DNA of 15,771 nucleotides from Arthrobacter sp. GTDB lineage: Bacteria > Actinomycetota > Actinomycetes > Actinomycetales > Micrococcaceae. A model generated the notes under the pieces. The model had not been told where the DNA came from, searched no databases, and saw only the letters and a program-made list of their open reading frames with translations. The DNA is taken from positions 1-15,771 of the forward strand of contig JASLBS010000028.1 of assembly GCA_030146405.1 (NCBI GenBank), given 5' to 3'. Below, piece by piece: positions 7,136 to 14,043 of this stretch (positions are counted from its first letter, which is position 1; every line of letters starts with the position of its first letter). The position numbers were made by a program, and so were the translations under genes.

Positions 7136-7858
7136 GTGACCTCCAGCTACGACTGCTCAGATCCCGTCCAGCGAAGCGAGGGCCTCGCCGCCGCCCAGCG
7201 GGCGGTGTCGCTCAAGCAGTGCATCGTCCTCCCCACGGACACCGTCTACGGCATCGGGGCCGATGCCTTCTCCCCCCAGGCGGTGGCGACCCTGCTCGCG
7301 TCCAAGGGGCGGGGCCGGAACATGCCGCCGCCCGTGCTGGTTCCACGTATCCAGACGCTCGACGGTCTCGCCGCCGAGGTGCACCCGGACGCCCGCCGGC
7401 TCGCCGAGGAGTTCTGGCCCGGCGGCCTCACCCTGATCTGCCACGCGCAGCCGTCCCTGACCTGGGACCTCGGCGACACCCTGGGCACGGTTGCGCTCCG
7501 CATGCCGGACGACGACGTCGCGCTCGAACTGCTCACGCTCACGGGACCCCTCGCCGTGTCCTCGGCAAATCGTACGCGCCAGCCTGCGGCGACCTCCGTG
7601 GGCGAAGCGGCGGAGCAACTCGCCGAATCGGTGGCGGTGTACCTCGACGCCGGGCCTCGGGACGCCGCCGCCGGCCTGGGATCGACGATCGTCGACGCGA
7701 CGGGGGAGACCCTGCGGATCGTACGGCAGGGCACCATCTCCGAGGAGCGCCTCCGGGGCGTGGTCCCGGGGATCCTCGGCGTCGATGCACCGTCCGAGGA
7801 GAGTACGTCCGAGGAGAGCGCGTCCGGGCAGAACCCGACCGACCGACTGACCGACTGA
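7136..7858 (+). CDS. tsaC: L-threonylcarbamoyladenylate synthase (TsaC/YrdC type)
   Basis: Makes threonylcarbamoyl-AMP from threonine, bicarbonate and ATP for the universal t6A37 modification of ANN-decoding tRNAs. The 240-residue product has PTDTVYGIG (33-41), SKGRGR (56-61), FWPGGLTL (93-100), GTVALRMP (117-124) and SSAN (142-145), the YrdC core. It lacks the extra C-terminal domain of long Sua5 proteins. GTG at 7136 is chosen because GAAGGA lies seven bases upstream and conserved sequence starts about 15 residues in; the frame stays open upstream into the preceding gene without similarity. The tail after about residue 217 is Ser/Glu/Asp-rich and repetitive at DNA level. Position after prmC matches the actinobacterial locus. 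The gene converges on the minus-strand SDR gene with a 19-base gap. Confidence 0.93.
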   Translation: MTSSYDCSDPVQRSEGLAAAQRAVSLKQCIVLPTDTVYGIGADAFSPQAVATLLASKGRGRNMPPPVLVPRIQTLDGLAAEVHPDARRLAEEFWPGGLTLICHAQPSLTWDLGDTLGTVALRMPDDDVALELLTLTGPLAVSSANRTRQPAATSVGEAAEQLAESVAVYLDAGPRDAAAGLGSTIVDATGETLRIVRQGTISEERLRGVVPGILGVDAPSEESTSEESASGQNPTDRLTD

Positions 7859-7872
7859 CCGGACGACCGACC
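7792..7872 (+). repeat. Short tandem repeats at the 3' end of tsaC
   Basis: A 15-base unit GTCCGAGGAGAGNNC occurs twice in tandem (7792-7806, 7807-7821), followed by a partial third copy. A tetranucleotide run (GACC/GACT, six units at 7837-7860) then crosses the tsaC stop codon and continues imperfectly to 7872. The two repeats encode the acidic C-terminal tail. Such tracts can change length by slippage; here this would only alter a tail outside the YrdC core. Confidence 0.6.
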
Positions 7873-7877
7873 GGCTG

Positions 7878-8834
7878 TCAGGCCGAGGTGTCGATCCCGC
7901 CCGCGCCGGAACGGGCCGCGTCGGCCAGGACGTCCTTCACCGTGGCGGGAGGCACCACACCCTGGCTCTCCGCCCAGCCGCGGACTTGTGCCTGCCCGAA
8001 CCACATCAGCTCCACGCGGCGCACGTGCCCGTCGAGGCGCCCGCGCAGCAGGGCGGACATTGCGTACCCGGTTCCCACGGCGGCCCTGCAGAGGGCTGCG
8101 GGGAGCACCCTCGGATGTCCGCCGGCCGCCTCGAGCACCGAGCGGACGGTCAACCCTTCCCAGGGCTGCAGTACCGTCCGCGGCACATCGCCCCCGTGGC
8201 GTCCCACCGCGAGCACGAGCTGCGCCAGGGCCTCCACGGAGGTGATGGGGGACGCCGCGTCCCCGGGCGAGGCCACCGACGCGAGCGGGGAGCGCGCCAG
8301 GCGCGCCAGGGCCGCCGTCGTCGGCCTGCCGCGGCCCTGTGCCGAGGTGGCACGCACCGTGACCACCGAGAGCGCCGGTTCGGCGTCGGCCAGCAGCGCC
8401 ACCGCCTGTTCGCCGAGCGCCTTGCTGCGCGAGTAGGCGGAGAAGGGGTGGACGGCGTCCGTCTCGTCCAGCAGTTCCGTGCGGCCCTGGACCGCTGCGC
8501 TGCTGAGGTGGACGACGCGACGGCAACCGGCGGCGGCTGCGGCCCGCACGACGACGGCGGGCAGGAGCGCGTTCGCGCCCGCGAGCTCGTTCCCGTCCCC
8601 CGCGGACGGCGTCGCCAGTCCGGCCGCGTTGACCACGACGTCGGCGTCCTCGAGCAGCACGGTGAGTGCGGCGATGTCCGCGCGGGAGGCCTCGTCGGCG
8701 AGGGCGGCGGGAGTGCGAGCCGACGTCAGCAGGCGTGGACCCCTGGCGGGGTGCGCCTCGATCCCGGCTCGGCGCAGGGCGTCGAGCACGGCAGATCCCA
8801 CGAAACCGGAGCCACCGAGCACCACCCAGGTCAT
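7878..8834 (-). CDS. NAD-dependent epimerase/reductase (extended SDR family)
   Basis: Predicted Rossmann-fold enzyme acting on a nucleotide sugar or sugar-lipid intermediate. The 318-residue product shows the NAD(P) motif GGSGFVG (7-13), VVVNAAGLATPS (67-77 region), the catalytic serine in HLSSAAVQG (S111/S112) and YSRSK with Y134 and K138, so the SDR catalytic set is complete. The extended SDR shape suggests an epimerase, 4-reductase or dehydratase; substrate cannot be assigned. The ATG at 8834 is preferred to one 33 bases upstream because it overlaps the preceding glycosyltransferase stop (TCAT on the plus strand, ATGA on the minus strand) and has GGAG seven bases upstream. It is the second gene of a two-gene minus-strand operon, and its stop lies 19 bases from that of tsaC. 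Confidence 0.85.
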   Translation of the reverse strand: MTWVVLGGSGFVGSAVLDALRRAGIEAHPARGPRLLTSARTPAALADEASRADIAALTVLLEDADVVVNAAGLATPSAGDGNELAGANALLPAVVVRAAAAAGCRRVVHLSSAAVQGRTELLDETDAVHPFSAYSRSKALGEQAVALLADAEPALSVVTVRATSAQGRGRPTTAALARLARSPLASVASPGDAASPITSVEALAQLVLAVGRHGGDVPRTVLQPWEGLTVRSVLEAAGGHPRVLPAALCRAAVGTGYAMSALLRGRLDGHVRRVELMWFGQAQVRGWAESQGVVPPATVKDVLADAARSGAGGIDTSA

Positions 8835-9820
8835 CCGGATGCTCCGGAGCTGCCGGGCGTTCCCCACGCGGGGTCCGCGAGCGGCGGTTCCGGTTGCCAG
8901 TCGGCATCACCGAGTATCCGGCGGGCTGCGCGCCAGCCACGCCAGATGTGCGAGGCTCCGGCGAGGGACCTCTCCACCGCGACGAGCCTGAGCACCTCCT
9001 TCGCGGCCGTGAGAAGCGTGCCGAGGCCGAACCGGATCCGGCTGTGCCGGCCGTGGAGTGCCAGGTAGCGGGCAAGATGCCCCCGGTTCCGCATCCCGCA
9101 GAACCTCGAGAGGTCACTCGAGTCGTTCAAGTGCCGCACGCCGAGATCCACCTGGCGCTGCGCGCGCGTCTTCCGGAGGACGAAGGCGTCCACGTACGCC
9201 ACCGGGTATCGCCGCGAGACGAGCCAGCCGTAGGTGAGATCGTCCCCGTTGAGGAAGAACCTGGCGTCGGGTAGTCCGATCTTCCGCACCACCTCGGCGG
9301 AGATCAGCATCCCCTCGAAGCAGGCGACATTCGTGTGGAAGACCGGGGACGCGGCGAAGACATCACCGCGAACGGGCAGATGGACGCCGAGGGACTCGTT
9401 GAGGAGGTGCTGCCAGAAGAACGGCTCACCCGCGGCGTCGTAGCGCCGTCCGTGGATGCAGGAGTAGCGGTCCATCCACGGACCGAAGGAGCCGAGGGCC
9501 CCGGGAAGGACCACGACGTCGTCGTCCATCAACCAGAGCCAGTCGGCTCCCTCCCGCAGTGCCCGGGCCATCCCTGCCGCGAAACCACCCGCACCACCCA
9601 GATTCTGCGGGAGCTCCTCGACGAACAGGGGGACGGGCAGGTCAGCGACGCGCAGGATGTCCGCCGTGCCGTCGGTACTCGCGTTGTCCACCACCACCAC
9701 TGCCGCCGGTGCCGGTTCCAGGAGGGCGATCGAGTCGAGGAGACCGCGCAGGTGATCGACGCGATTGAAGGTGGTCACGACGATGAAGACGCGCGGAGCG
9801 CCTGCGTCAGGGACGTGCAA
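8831..9820 (-). CDS. Family 2 glycosyltransferase
   Basis: Predicted GT-A glycosyltransferase of 329 residues that may add a sugar to a surface glycan. Motifs: VFIVVTTFNRVDHLRGLL (11-28), VVVVDNASTDGT (41-52), NLGGAGGF (73-80), WLMDDD with aspartates at 99-101, and FFLNGDD (188-194). The last hundred residues are Arg-rich with amphipathic stretches and could associate with the membrane. I chose the TTG at 9820 because AAGGA lies five bases upstream; a GTG at 9868 in frame would add 16 residues but has no ribosome binding site. The open frame continues another 570 bases upstream, antisense to the dehydratase gene, and is not coding. It shares the NLGGAGGF/LMDDD signature with the GT2 gene after prmC, suggesting related donors. 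It overlaps the SDR gene by four bases. Confidence 0.85.
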   Translation of the reverse strand: MHVPDAGAPRVFIVVTTFNRVDHLRGLLDSIALLEPAPAAVVVVDNASTDGTADILRVADLPVPLFVEELPQNLGGAGGFAAGMARALREGADWLWLMDDDVVVLPGALGSFGPWMDRYSCIHGRRYDAAGEPFFWQHLLNESLGVHLPVRGDVFAASPVFHTNVACFEGMLISAEVVRKIGLPDARFFLNGDDLTYGWLVSRRYPVAYVDAFVLRKTRAQRQVDLGVRHLNDSSDLSRFCGMRNRGHLARYLALHGRHSRIRFGLGTLLTAAKEVLRLVAVERSLAGASHIWRGWRAARRILGDADWQPEPPLADPAWGTPGSSGASG

Positions 9821-9868
9821 CGGGGTCCTTCCGGGCCGCGCCAGCGCAGTGGAGAACGGTTCCGGCAC

Positions 9869-10013
9869 AGTCGGGGCAGTTAGTATTCTCGGGTAACAGC
9901 AGTCTATTACACCGTGTTCCGGCCCCGGCGGCCCAGTGACCGGGCAGGGCCCCGCCCACATGTGCTCGCCCCGGCGCAGCGCGGTGGCGGCCTCTGCAAC
10001 ACCGTTAGGAATC
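9869..10013. promoter_or_regulatory. Divergent promoter region between glycan genes
   Basis: Gap between the minus-strand glycosyltransferase and the plus-strand dehydratase. An A/T-richer patch at 9881-9912 stands out in GC-rich surroundings. It holds TATTCT (9884-9889) as a possible plus-strand -10 and AGTCTA (9901-9906), which reads TAGACT on the minus strand, as a possible -10 for the opposite operon. The two lie face to face, and GTAA...TTAC (9893-9896, 9907-9910) forms a small inverted repeat that could be an operator. No -35 boxes are convincing. Confidence 0.4.
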
Positions 10014-11987
10014 ATGGGAATCATCGAAGGCCGGGCCTCCGCCCGGACACCCGGCGCCACCGCCGCAACTCCCTCAGGGGAGAAGCCGGCCCTGTGGCTG
10101 TGGGCCCAGTACCTGCTCGACGCCGGCGCGTGGATCGTGGCGATCCTCCTCGCGTTGATCCTCCGGTACGAGCTGCTGGTGTCCGACATCAACGTCGACG
10201 GGATCGCGGTGTTCTGCGCCGTGGCCGTGATCTCCCAGCTGGTGATAGGCCTCAGTTTCGCCCTGTACCGCGGCAGATACAGCTTCGGCAGTTTCCACGA
10301 GGCGAAGCTGCTGGTGATCGTGGCCGTCATCGTCGCCGTGATCCTGGTGCTCGTCAGCGTCGCCTTCTTCACCGTGATCGAGGTACCGCGCAGTATCGGC
10401 ATCATCGCCTTCCCCTTCGCCTGCATGTTCCTGGCCGCCACGCGCTACCTCAAGCGGATGTACGTGGAGAGCAAGGCGAAACCGGGGGAGGACGCGCAGC
10501 GGACACTGATCTACGGCGCAGGCTTCCTCGGCAACTCACTCGTGAGCCGCATGATGCAGGACCCGGATTCGCCCTACTTCCCGGTGGGTCTGATCGACGA
10601 CGACCCCGCCAAGAAACACCTGCGCCTCTCCACCGTTCCCGTGCTCGGCCGGATCGAGGATCTCCCGGAGATCGTCGCGAGGACCAGGGCGTCCGCGCTC
10701 GTCATCGCCTTCGCCGAGGTGGAGGCCGCGCAGGTGCGGCGGGTCTCGGACCTCGTGGTGGGCCTCGGCATCAAGGTGCTGGTCCTCCCTCCTCTCCGGG
10801 ACATGCTCGGCACAGCCGGTGCCGCGATCGCCGACTTCCGCGAGGTCGCGGTGGAGGACCTGATCGGGCGCCGTCCGGTGGACATCCATGCGGACGAGGT
10901 GGCCAGCTACATCACAGGGAAGCGGGTGCTCGTCACCGGGGCCGGCGGTTCGATCGGCTCCGAGCTCTGCCGCCAGCTCTCCCGCTTCGATCCGGCCGAG
11001 CTCATCATGCTGGACCGTGACGAGACGGGACTGCAGTCCACCCAGATCTCCCTCACCGGGCGCGGCCTGCTGACCGGCCGAGACACCGTGCTCGCCGACA
11101 TCCGGGACAACGACGCGCTGCTGGACATCTTCGAGGACCGCAAGCCGCAGGTCGTCTTCCACGCGGCTGCCCTCAAACATGTCTCCCTGCTGGAGCAGTA
11201 CCCCGAGGAAGCCTGGAAGACCAACGTGCAGGGTTCCCTCAACGTCCTCCGGGCCTCCTCCGCAGTAGGGGTCACCAGCTTCGTCAATATCTCGACGGAC
11301 AAGGCGGCGGACCCCACCAGTGTGCTCGGGCACTCGAAGCGCGTGGCCGAGAAGCTCACGTCCTGGCATGCCGAGCGCACCGGTCAGCAGTACGTCTCGG
11401 TCCGTTTCGGCAACGTGATCGGGAGCCGCGGATCCATGCTGCCCCTCTTCACGGAGCAGATCCGGAACGGGGGCCCCATCACCGTCACCGACCCCGAGGT
11501 CACGCGGTTCTTCATGACCATCCCGGAGGCCTGCCAACTCGTGGTCCAGGCCGGAGCCATCGGGTCTGGTGGTGAGGTGCTCATCCTCGACATGGGTGAA
11601 CCCGTCCGGATCCTCGATGTCGCCCAGCGCATGATCGCCATGTCGGGCAAGGACATCGACATCGTCTTCACCGGCCTGAGGCCGGGGGAGAAGATGCATG
11701 AGGATCTGATGGGCGTGGGCGAGGACGATTCCCGACCACTGCATCCGAAGATCTCCCACACCTCCGTGGCACCCCTCGATCCGCAGCAGCTCAGCCTGCG
11801 GGAGTGGAAGGCGCAGGGAGGGTTCGACACGAGCCGGCCCCGAAGCATCGCGCCGGCGAAGCATGCCGAATCGCCGGAGAGTGCGATCCACTCCCGGCCC
11901 CAGGAGCCCGGTGGGTCCCCGGAGAACGACGGCGCTCCCGCCTCCGCCGGATCCTCCGGACCGCAGGCCCGGGAGGAGCGGCCATGA
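10014..11987 (+). CDS. Membrane nucleotide-sugar 4,6-dehydratase (CapD/WbpM/PglF type)
   Basis: Predicted membrane enzyme converting UDP-GlcNAc (or similar) to a 4-keto-6-deoxy sugar, the entry to deoxyaminosugars such as QuiNAc, FucNAc or bacillosamine. The 657-residue product has four N-terminal transmembrane helices (about 31-51, 64-85, 99-122, 128-145), a first Rossmann domain starting TLIYGAGFLGN (GAGFLG 168-173), and a C-terminal SDR domain with TGAGGSIG (308-315), STDK (427-430), LGHSKR (438-443) and RPGEKMHEDL. In the active-site YxxxK position it has Leu438-x3-Lys442, where this large subfamily usually has Met. About 80 disordered residues follow. ATG 10014 has AGGA three bases upstream, a short spacing; GTG 9936 and ATG 9960 are in-frame alternatives. 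No aminotransferase is present nearby. The stop overlaps the next start (ATGA). Confidence 0.88.
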   Translation: MGIIEGRASARTPGATAATPSGEKPALWLWAQYLLDAGAWIVAILLALILRYELLVSDINVDGIAVFCAVAVISQLVIGLSFALYRGRYSFGSFHEAKLLVIVAVIVAVILVLVSVAFFTVIEVPRSIGIIAFPFACMFLAATRYLKRMYVESKAKPGEDAQRTLIYGAGFLGNSLVSRMMQDPDSPYFPVGLIDDDPAKKHLRLSTVPVLGRIEDLPEIVARTRASALVIAFAEVEAAQVRRVSDLVVGLGIKVLVLPPLRDMLGTAGAAIADFREVAVEDLIGRRPVDIHADEVASYITGKRVLVTGAGGSIGSELCRQLSRFDPAELIMLDRDETGLQSTQISLTGRGLLTGRDTVLADIRDNDALLDIFEDRKPQVVFHAAALKHVSLLEQYPEEAWKTNVQGSLNVLRASSAVGVTSFVNISTDKAADPTSVLGHSKRVAEKLTSWHAERTGQQYVSVRFGNVIGSRGSMLPLFTEQIRNGGPITVTDPEVTRFFMTIPEACQLVVQAGAIGSGGEVLILDMGEPVRILDVAQRMIAMSGKDIDIVFTGLRPGEKMHEDLMGVGEDDSRPLHPKISHTSVAPLDPQQLSLREWKAQGGFDTSRPRSIAPAKHAESPESAIHSRPQEPGGSPENDGAPASAGSSGPQAREERP

Positions 11988-13036
11988 ACGCGCTCCTCGT
12001 CCTCGTGGGCTCGACCACCCTCCTGCTGTCCCTCGCCCTTCCCGTGGTCGTGAAGCCGCTCCTGAAGCGCTGGGGCGTCGTGGACATTCCCAACGACCGC
12101 TCGTCGCACACCACCGTGGTCATCCGCGGGATGGGCGTCGCCGTCGCGGCCGCGATCATCATGGCGCTGGTTCTCTCGCTGGGAACCGGCCTGATCGCGG
12201 TGGACCGGTCACTGATCATCATCATCGGGTGCATGGTCGGGGTCGCGGCCGTCCTCGGTTGGATCGAGGACTTCCGTGGTCTCTCGATCAGGATCAGGGC
12301 GTCCGTGCAACTGCTCATCGGTGCCATCGGGACCGCTGCACTCGCCAGCACGATCGAGGACAGCAGCTACTGGTGGATACCGATCGGAGCCATCGCCGTC
12401 GCCACCTACATCAATGCTGCCAACTTCATGGACGGGATCAACGGCATCTCGGGGATGCACGGCGTCGTGGTGGGGTTGTTCTACTCGTGGGCGGGACTGC
12501 TGAGCGACCAGCTGTGGCTGACCGCGTCCGGCCTCGTTCTCGCCGCGGCCTTCACCGGGTTCCTGCCCTGGAACCTCGGCCGAGGGTTCGTCTTCCTCGG
12601 TGACGTGGGCAGTTACCTCCTCGGCGCCTCGGTCGCGGCGATCGCCGTGACCGGGCTCCTCGCGGGCGTGTACCTGGAGTACCTCTTCGCGCCGGTGATC
12701 ATCTATCTGGCCGACACCTTCACCACCTTCCTCCGGAGGGCGCGGCGCGGCGAGAGGCTCTACTCGGCCCATCGCCAGCACGTGTACCAGCGCCTCACGG
12801 ATACGGGCCTGAGCCACGTGCAGGTCTCCGTACTCGTGACGGTGTTCTCCGTCCTGACCGGAGCTGCAGGTTTCGTGCTCGCGACGGCGGAGGCACCGCA
12901 GGCGATCGCGGTCTCCCTGTTCGCGGCCGTCGTCGTCGTCGTCTATCTCTACTCCCCACGCATCTTCACCGTTGCGACCACCTGGCGGGCGGCGCGGACC
13001 GCTCCCCGGGGGGAGTCACGGCGCCTGCAGGGCTGA
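11984..13036 (+). CDS. Polyprenyl-phosphate sugar-1-phosphate transferase (WbpL/WecA family)
   Basis: Integral membrane enzyme of the MraY/WecA superfamily that moves a HexNAc-1-phosphate from a UDP-sugar to undecaprenyl or decaprenyl phosphate, starting a lipid-linked glycan. The 350-residue product is hydrophobic, with about ten helices, and carries PNDRSSH (36-42), the Mg2+ site WIEDFRGLS (E95-D96), NFMDGINGISG (147-157), FLGDVGS (204-210) and the UDP-sugar motif AHRQHVYQRL (262-271). PNDRSSH and the overall length are closer to WbpL than to typical actinobacterial WecA/Rfe. The ATG at 11984 overlaps the dehydratase stop and has GGAGGAG seven bases upstream; the open frame further upstream lies within the dehydratase gene. 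With the dehydratase it forms a natural WbpM-WbpL-like pair. The sugar transferred is unknown. Confidence 0.88.
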   Translation: MNALLVLVGSTTLLLSLALPVVVKPLLKRWGVVDIPNDRSSHTTVVIRGMGVAVAAAIIMALVLSLGTGLIAVDRSLIIIIGCMVGVAAVLGWIEDFRGLSIRIRASVQLLIGAIGTAALASTIEDSSYWWIPIGAIAVATYINAANFMDGINGISGMHGVVVGLFYSWAGLLSDQLWLTASGLVLAAAFTGFLPWNLGRGFVFLGDVGSYLLGASVAAIAVTGLLAGVYLEYLFAPVIIYLADTFTTFLRRARRGERLYSAHRQHVYQRLTDTGLSHVQVSVLVTVFSVLTGAAGFVLATAEAPQAIAVSLFAAVVVVVYLYSPRIFTVATTWRAARTAPRGESRRLQG

Positions 13037-13076
13037 TGCATGACCCCGGCACCCCGTGACCGCAAGGCCCGTGGGT

Positions 13077-13082
13077 TAGAGT
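13077..13082 (+). promoter_or_regulatory. Possible -10 element for the atp operon
   Basis: TAGAGT in GGGTTAGAGTGAGG fits TANNNT and lies in the 85-base gap between the sugar transferase gene and atpI. A GTGACC at 13056-13061 could be a -35 but is only 15 bases away. Transcription would start near 13089 and run into the ATP synthase genes. Readthrough from the glycan genes is also possible, since I see no terminator hairpin in the gap. Confidence 0.35.
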
Positions 13083-13121
13083 GAGGAAGCGTACGGGGAG
13101 CCGACGTCGTCGTAGCCGGCG

Positions 13122-13652
13122 ATGATCGCAGCACCTCGCCTGGCCTTCTCACCGACCGGACGGAATCCCTTGCCTCCACCCAACACTGATCCTGGTGCTG
13201 GAGCCGTCGCCCCGGGCGGCCACAACGATTCACCGTGGCTCGCCATGCTGCGTCGCTGCTTGGTGTTCTCCGCCGGCTCCGCCGCAGTGCTCTGCGTCGC
13301 CGCGGCCGTCTTCGAAGGCTGGCCGGGCGTCGGGAGTGGACTCTTCGGCGCGGGAATCGTGGTGGCGTTCTCGGGGATCACCCTCCTGATCGGTCACCTG
13401 AGTGGCCCCGAGGACCCCCTGCGGGCAATGGGCCTGTTCGTCGTGGCCTACGCTTTCAAGGTGGTCGCGTTCGGTGCGGTCCTCCTCCTCGTGGGAAGAC
13501 CCGAGTGGCTGGTGGCAGGGTGGTTCCTGGCGTCGGCCCTCCTCACGGTCCTGGTATGGCAGGTCGCGGAACTCAGGACGTTCGCCCTCTCCCGGCTCAC
13601 CCTGTTCCCGGAGTCGAACCACGATGCACAAGCCGAGCAGGGAAGGCCCTGA
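13122..13652 (+). CDS. atpI: AtpI-like ATP synthase accessory membrane protein
   Basis: Small protein of up to 176 residues with four predicted transmembrane helices (about 44-63, 70-92, 102-124, 130-148), the shape of ATP synthase subunit I, which helps assemble the c-ring in other bacteria. Sequence similarity in this family is low; the call rests on topology and on position as first gene of the atp operon, as with the Rv1303 gene of M. tuberculosis. The start is uncertain: ATG 13122 has no clear ribosome binding site, TTG 13170 has GGAA upstream, and ATG 13245 would just precede the first helix. The first 40 residues are Pro/Gly-rich and may not be translated. It ends one base before the next ATG. 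Confidence 0.75.
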   Translation: MIAAPRLAFSPTGRNPLPPPNTDPGAGAVAPGGHNDSPWLAMLRRCLVFSAGSAAVLCVAAAVFEGWPGVGSGLFGAGIVVAFSGITLLIGHLSGPEDPLRAMGLFVVAYAFKVVAFGAVLLLVGRPEWLVAGWFLASALLTVLVWQVAELRTFALSRLTLFPESNHDAQAEQGRP

Positions 13653-13653
13653 G

Positions 13654-13953
13654 ATGCCCGAGAAGAAATCCGTTCCACGGACGAAGCCCCACGTCACCGA
13701 CCCCAAAGGCACCGGTGACTACAACGCCGGGATCAGTCTCTTCAGCTACATCGTTGGCGGGATCGTGGTCTGGAGTTTGGTAGGCTGGTGGCTGGACAAT
13801 CAGCTCGGCACAGGGTGGATCGCGCTCGTCGGAGCCCTCGTGGGGGCGGCGGGCGGATTATATCTTGCCCACGTCCATCACCTCACTCGTGCGAAGCCGC
13901 AGGACCCGCCAGCGGGGCCGCGGGGAAGCGACGATGAGCCCGGTGGCAAGTGA
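13654..13953 (+). CDS. atpZ: AtpZ/AtpI family small membrane protein
   Basis: A 99-residue protein with two predicted helices (about 27-46 and 54-73) separated by a short loop, in the pattern G-x-VGWWLDNQLGTGWIALVGALVG that marks the ATPase_gene1 (AtpZ) family. Members are found beside atp genes; in alkaliphilic Bacillus an AtpI-AtpZ complex has been linked to divalent cation transport, and a role in Fo assembly is also considered. The ATG at 13654 follows the atpI stop by one base, with GGGAAGG eight bases upstream. The C-terminal 20 residues are Pro/Gly/Asp-rich and probably cytoplasmic. It lies 90 bases before atpB. Confidence 0.8.
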   Translation: MPEKKSVPRTKPHVTDPKGTGDYNAGISLFSYIVGGIVVWSLVGWWLDNQLGTGWIALVGALVGAAGGLYLAHVHHLTRAKPQDPPAGPRGSDDEPGGK

Positions 13954-14043
13954 CGCCGGCCGAGCAATGATCCAGGATTTTCCAGCGTGTTCTTCGCGCA
14001 CAGACTTTATGCCCAACGATGGACACTGCAGAGAGGAAACGCG

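Noticed and set aside
7861..7880. Bidirectional terminator between tsaC and the SDR gene
   Set aside because: Only an imperfect CTGACCGG...CCGGCTGTCAG pairing is possible, without a T-tract on either strand.
7246..9117. A 623-codon minus-strand frame over tsaC and the SDR gene
   Set aside because: It is Arg/Gly/Pro-rich shadow coding in the wrong frame of the SDR and glycosyltransferase genes, without recognisable domains.
7878..10013. Mobile element or integration site around the minus-strand glycan genes
   Set aside because: I found no transposase, integrase, tRNA, terminal inverted repeats or flanking direct repeats, and base composition looks like the neighbours.
9821..10441. Upstream extension of the minus-strand glycosyltransferase over the dehydratase gene
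   Set aside because: The added residues are antisense to the dehydratase membrane helices, low in complexity and unlike any GT2 N-terminus.
11804..11983. Upstream extension of the WbpL-like gene into the dehydratase
   Set aside because: It lies in another frame of the dehydratase C-terminal tail; the ATG at 11984 has a strong ribosome site and directly precedes the first membrane helix.
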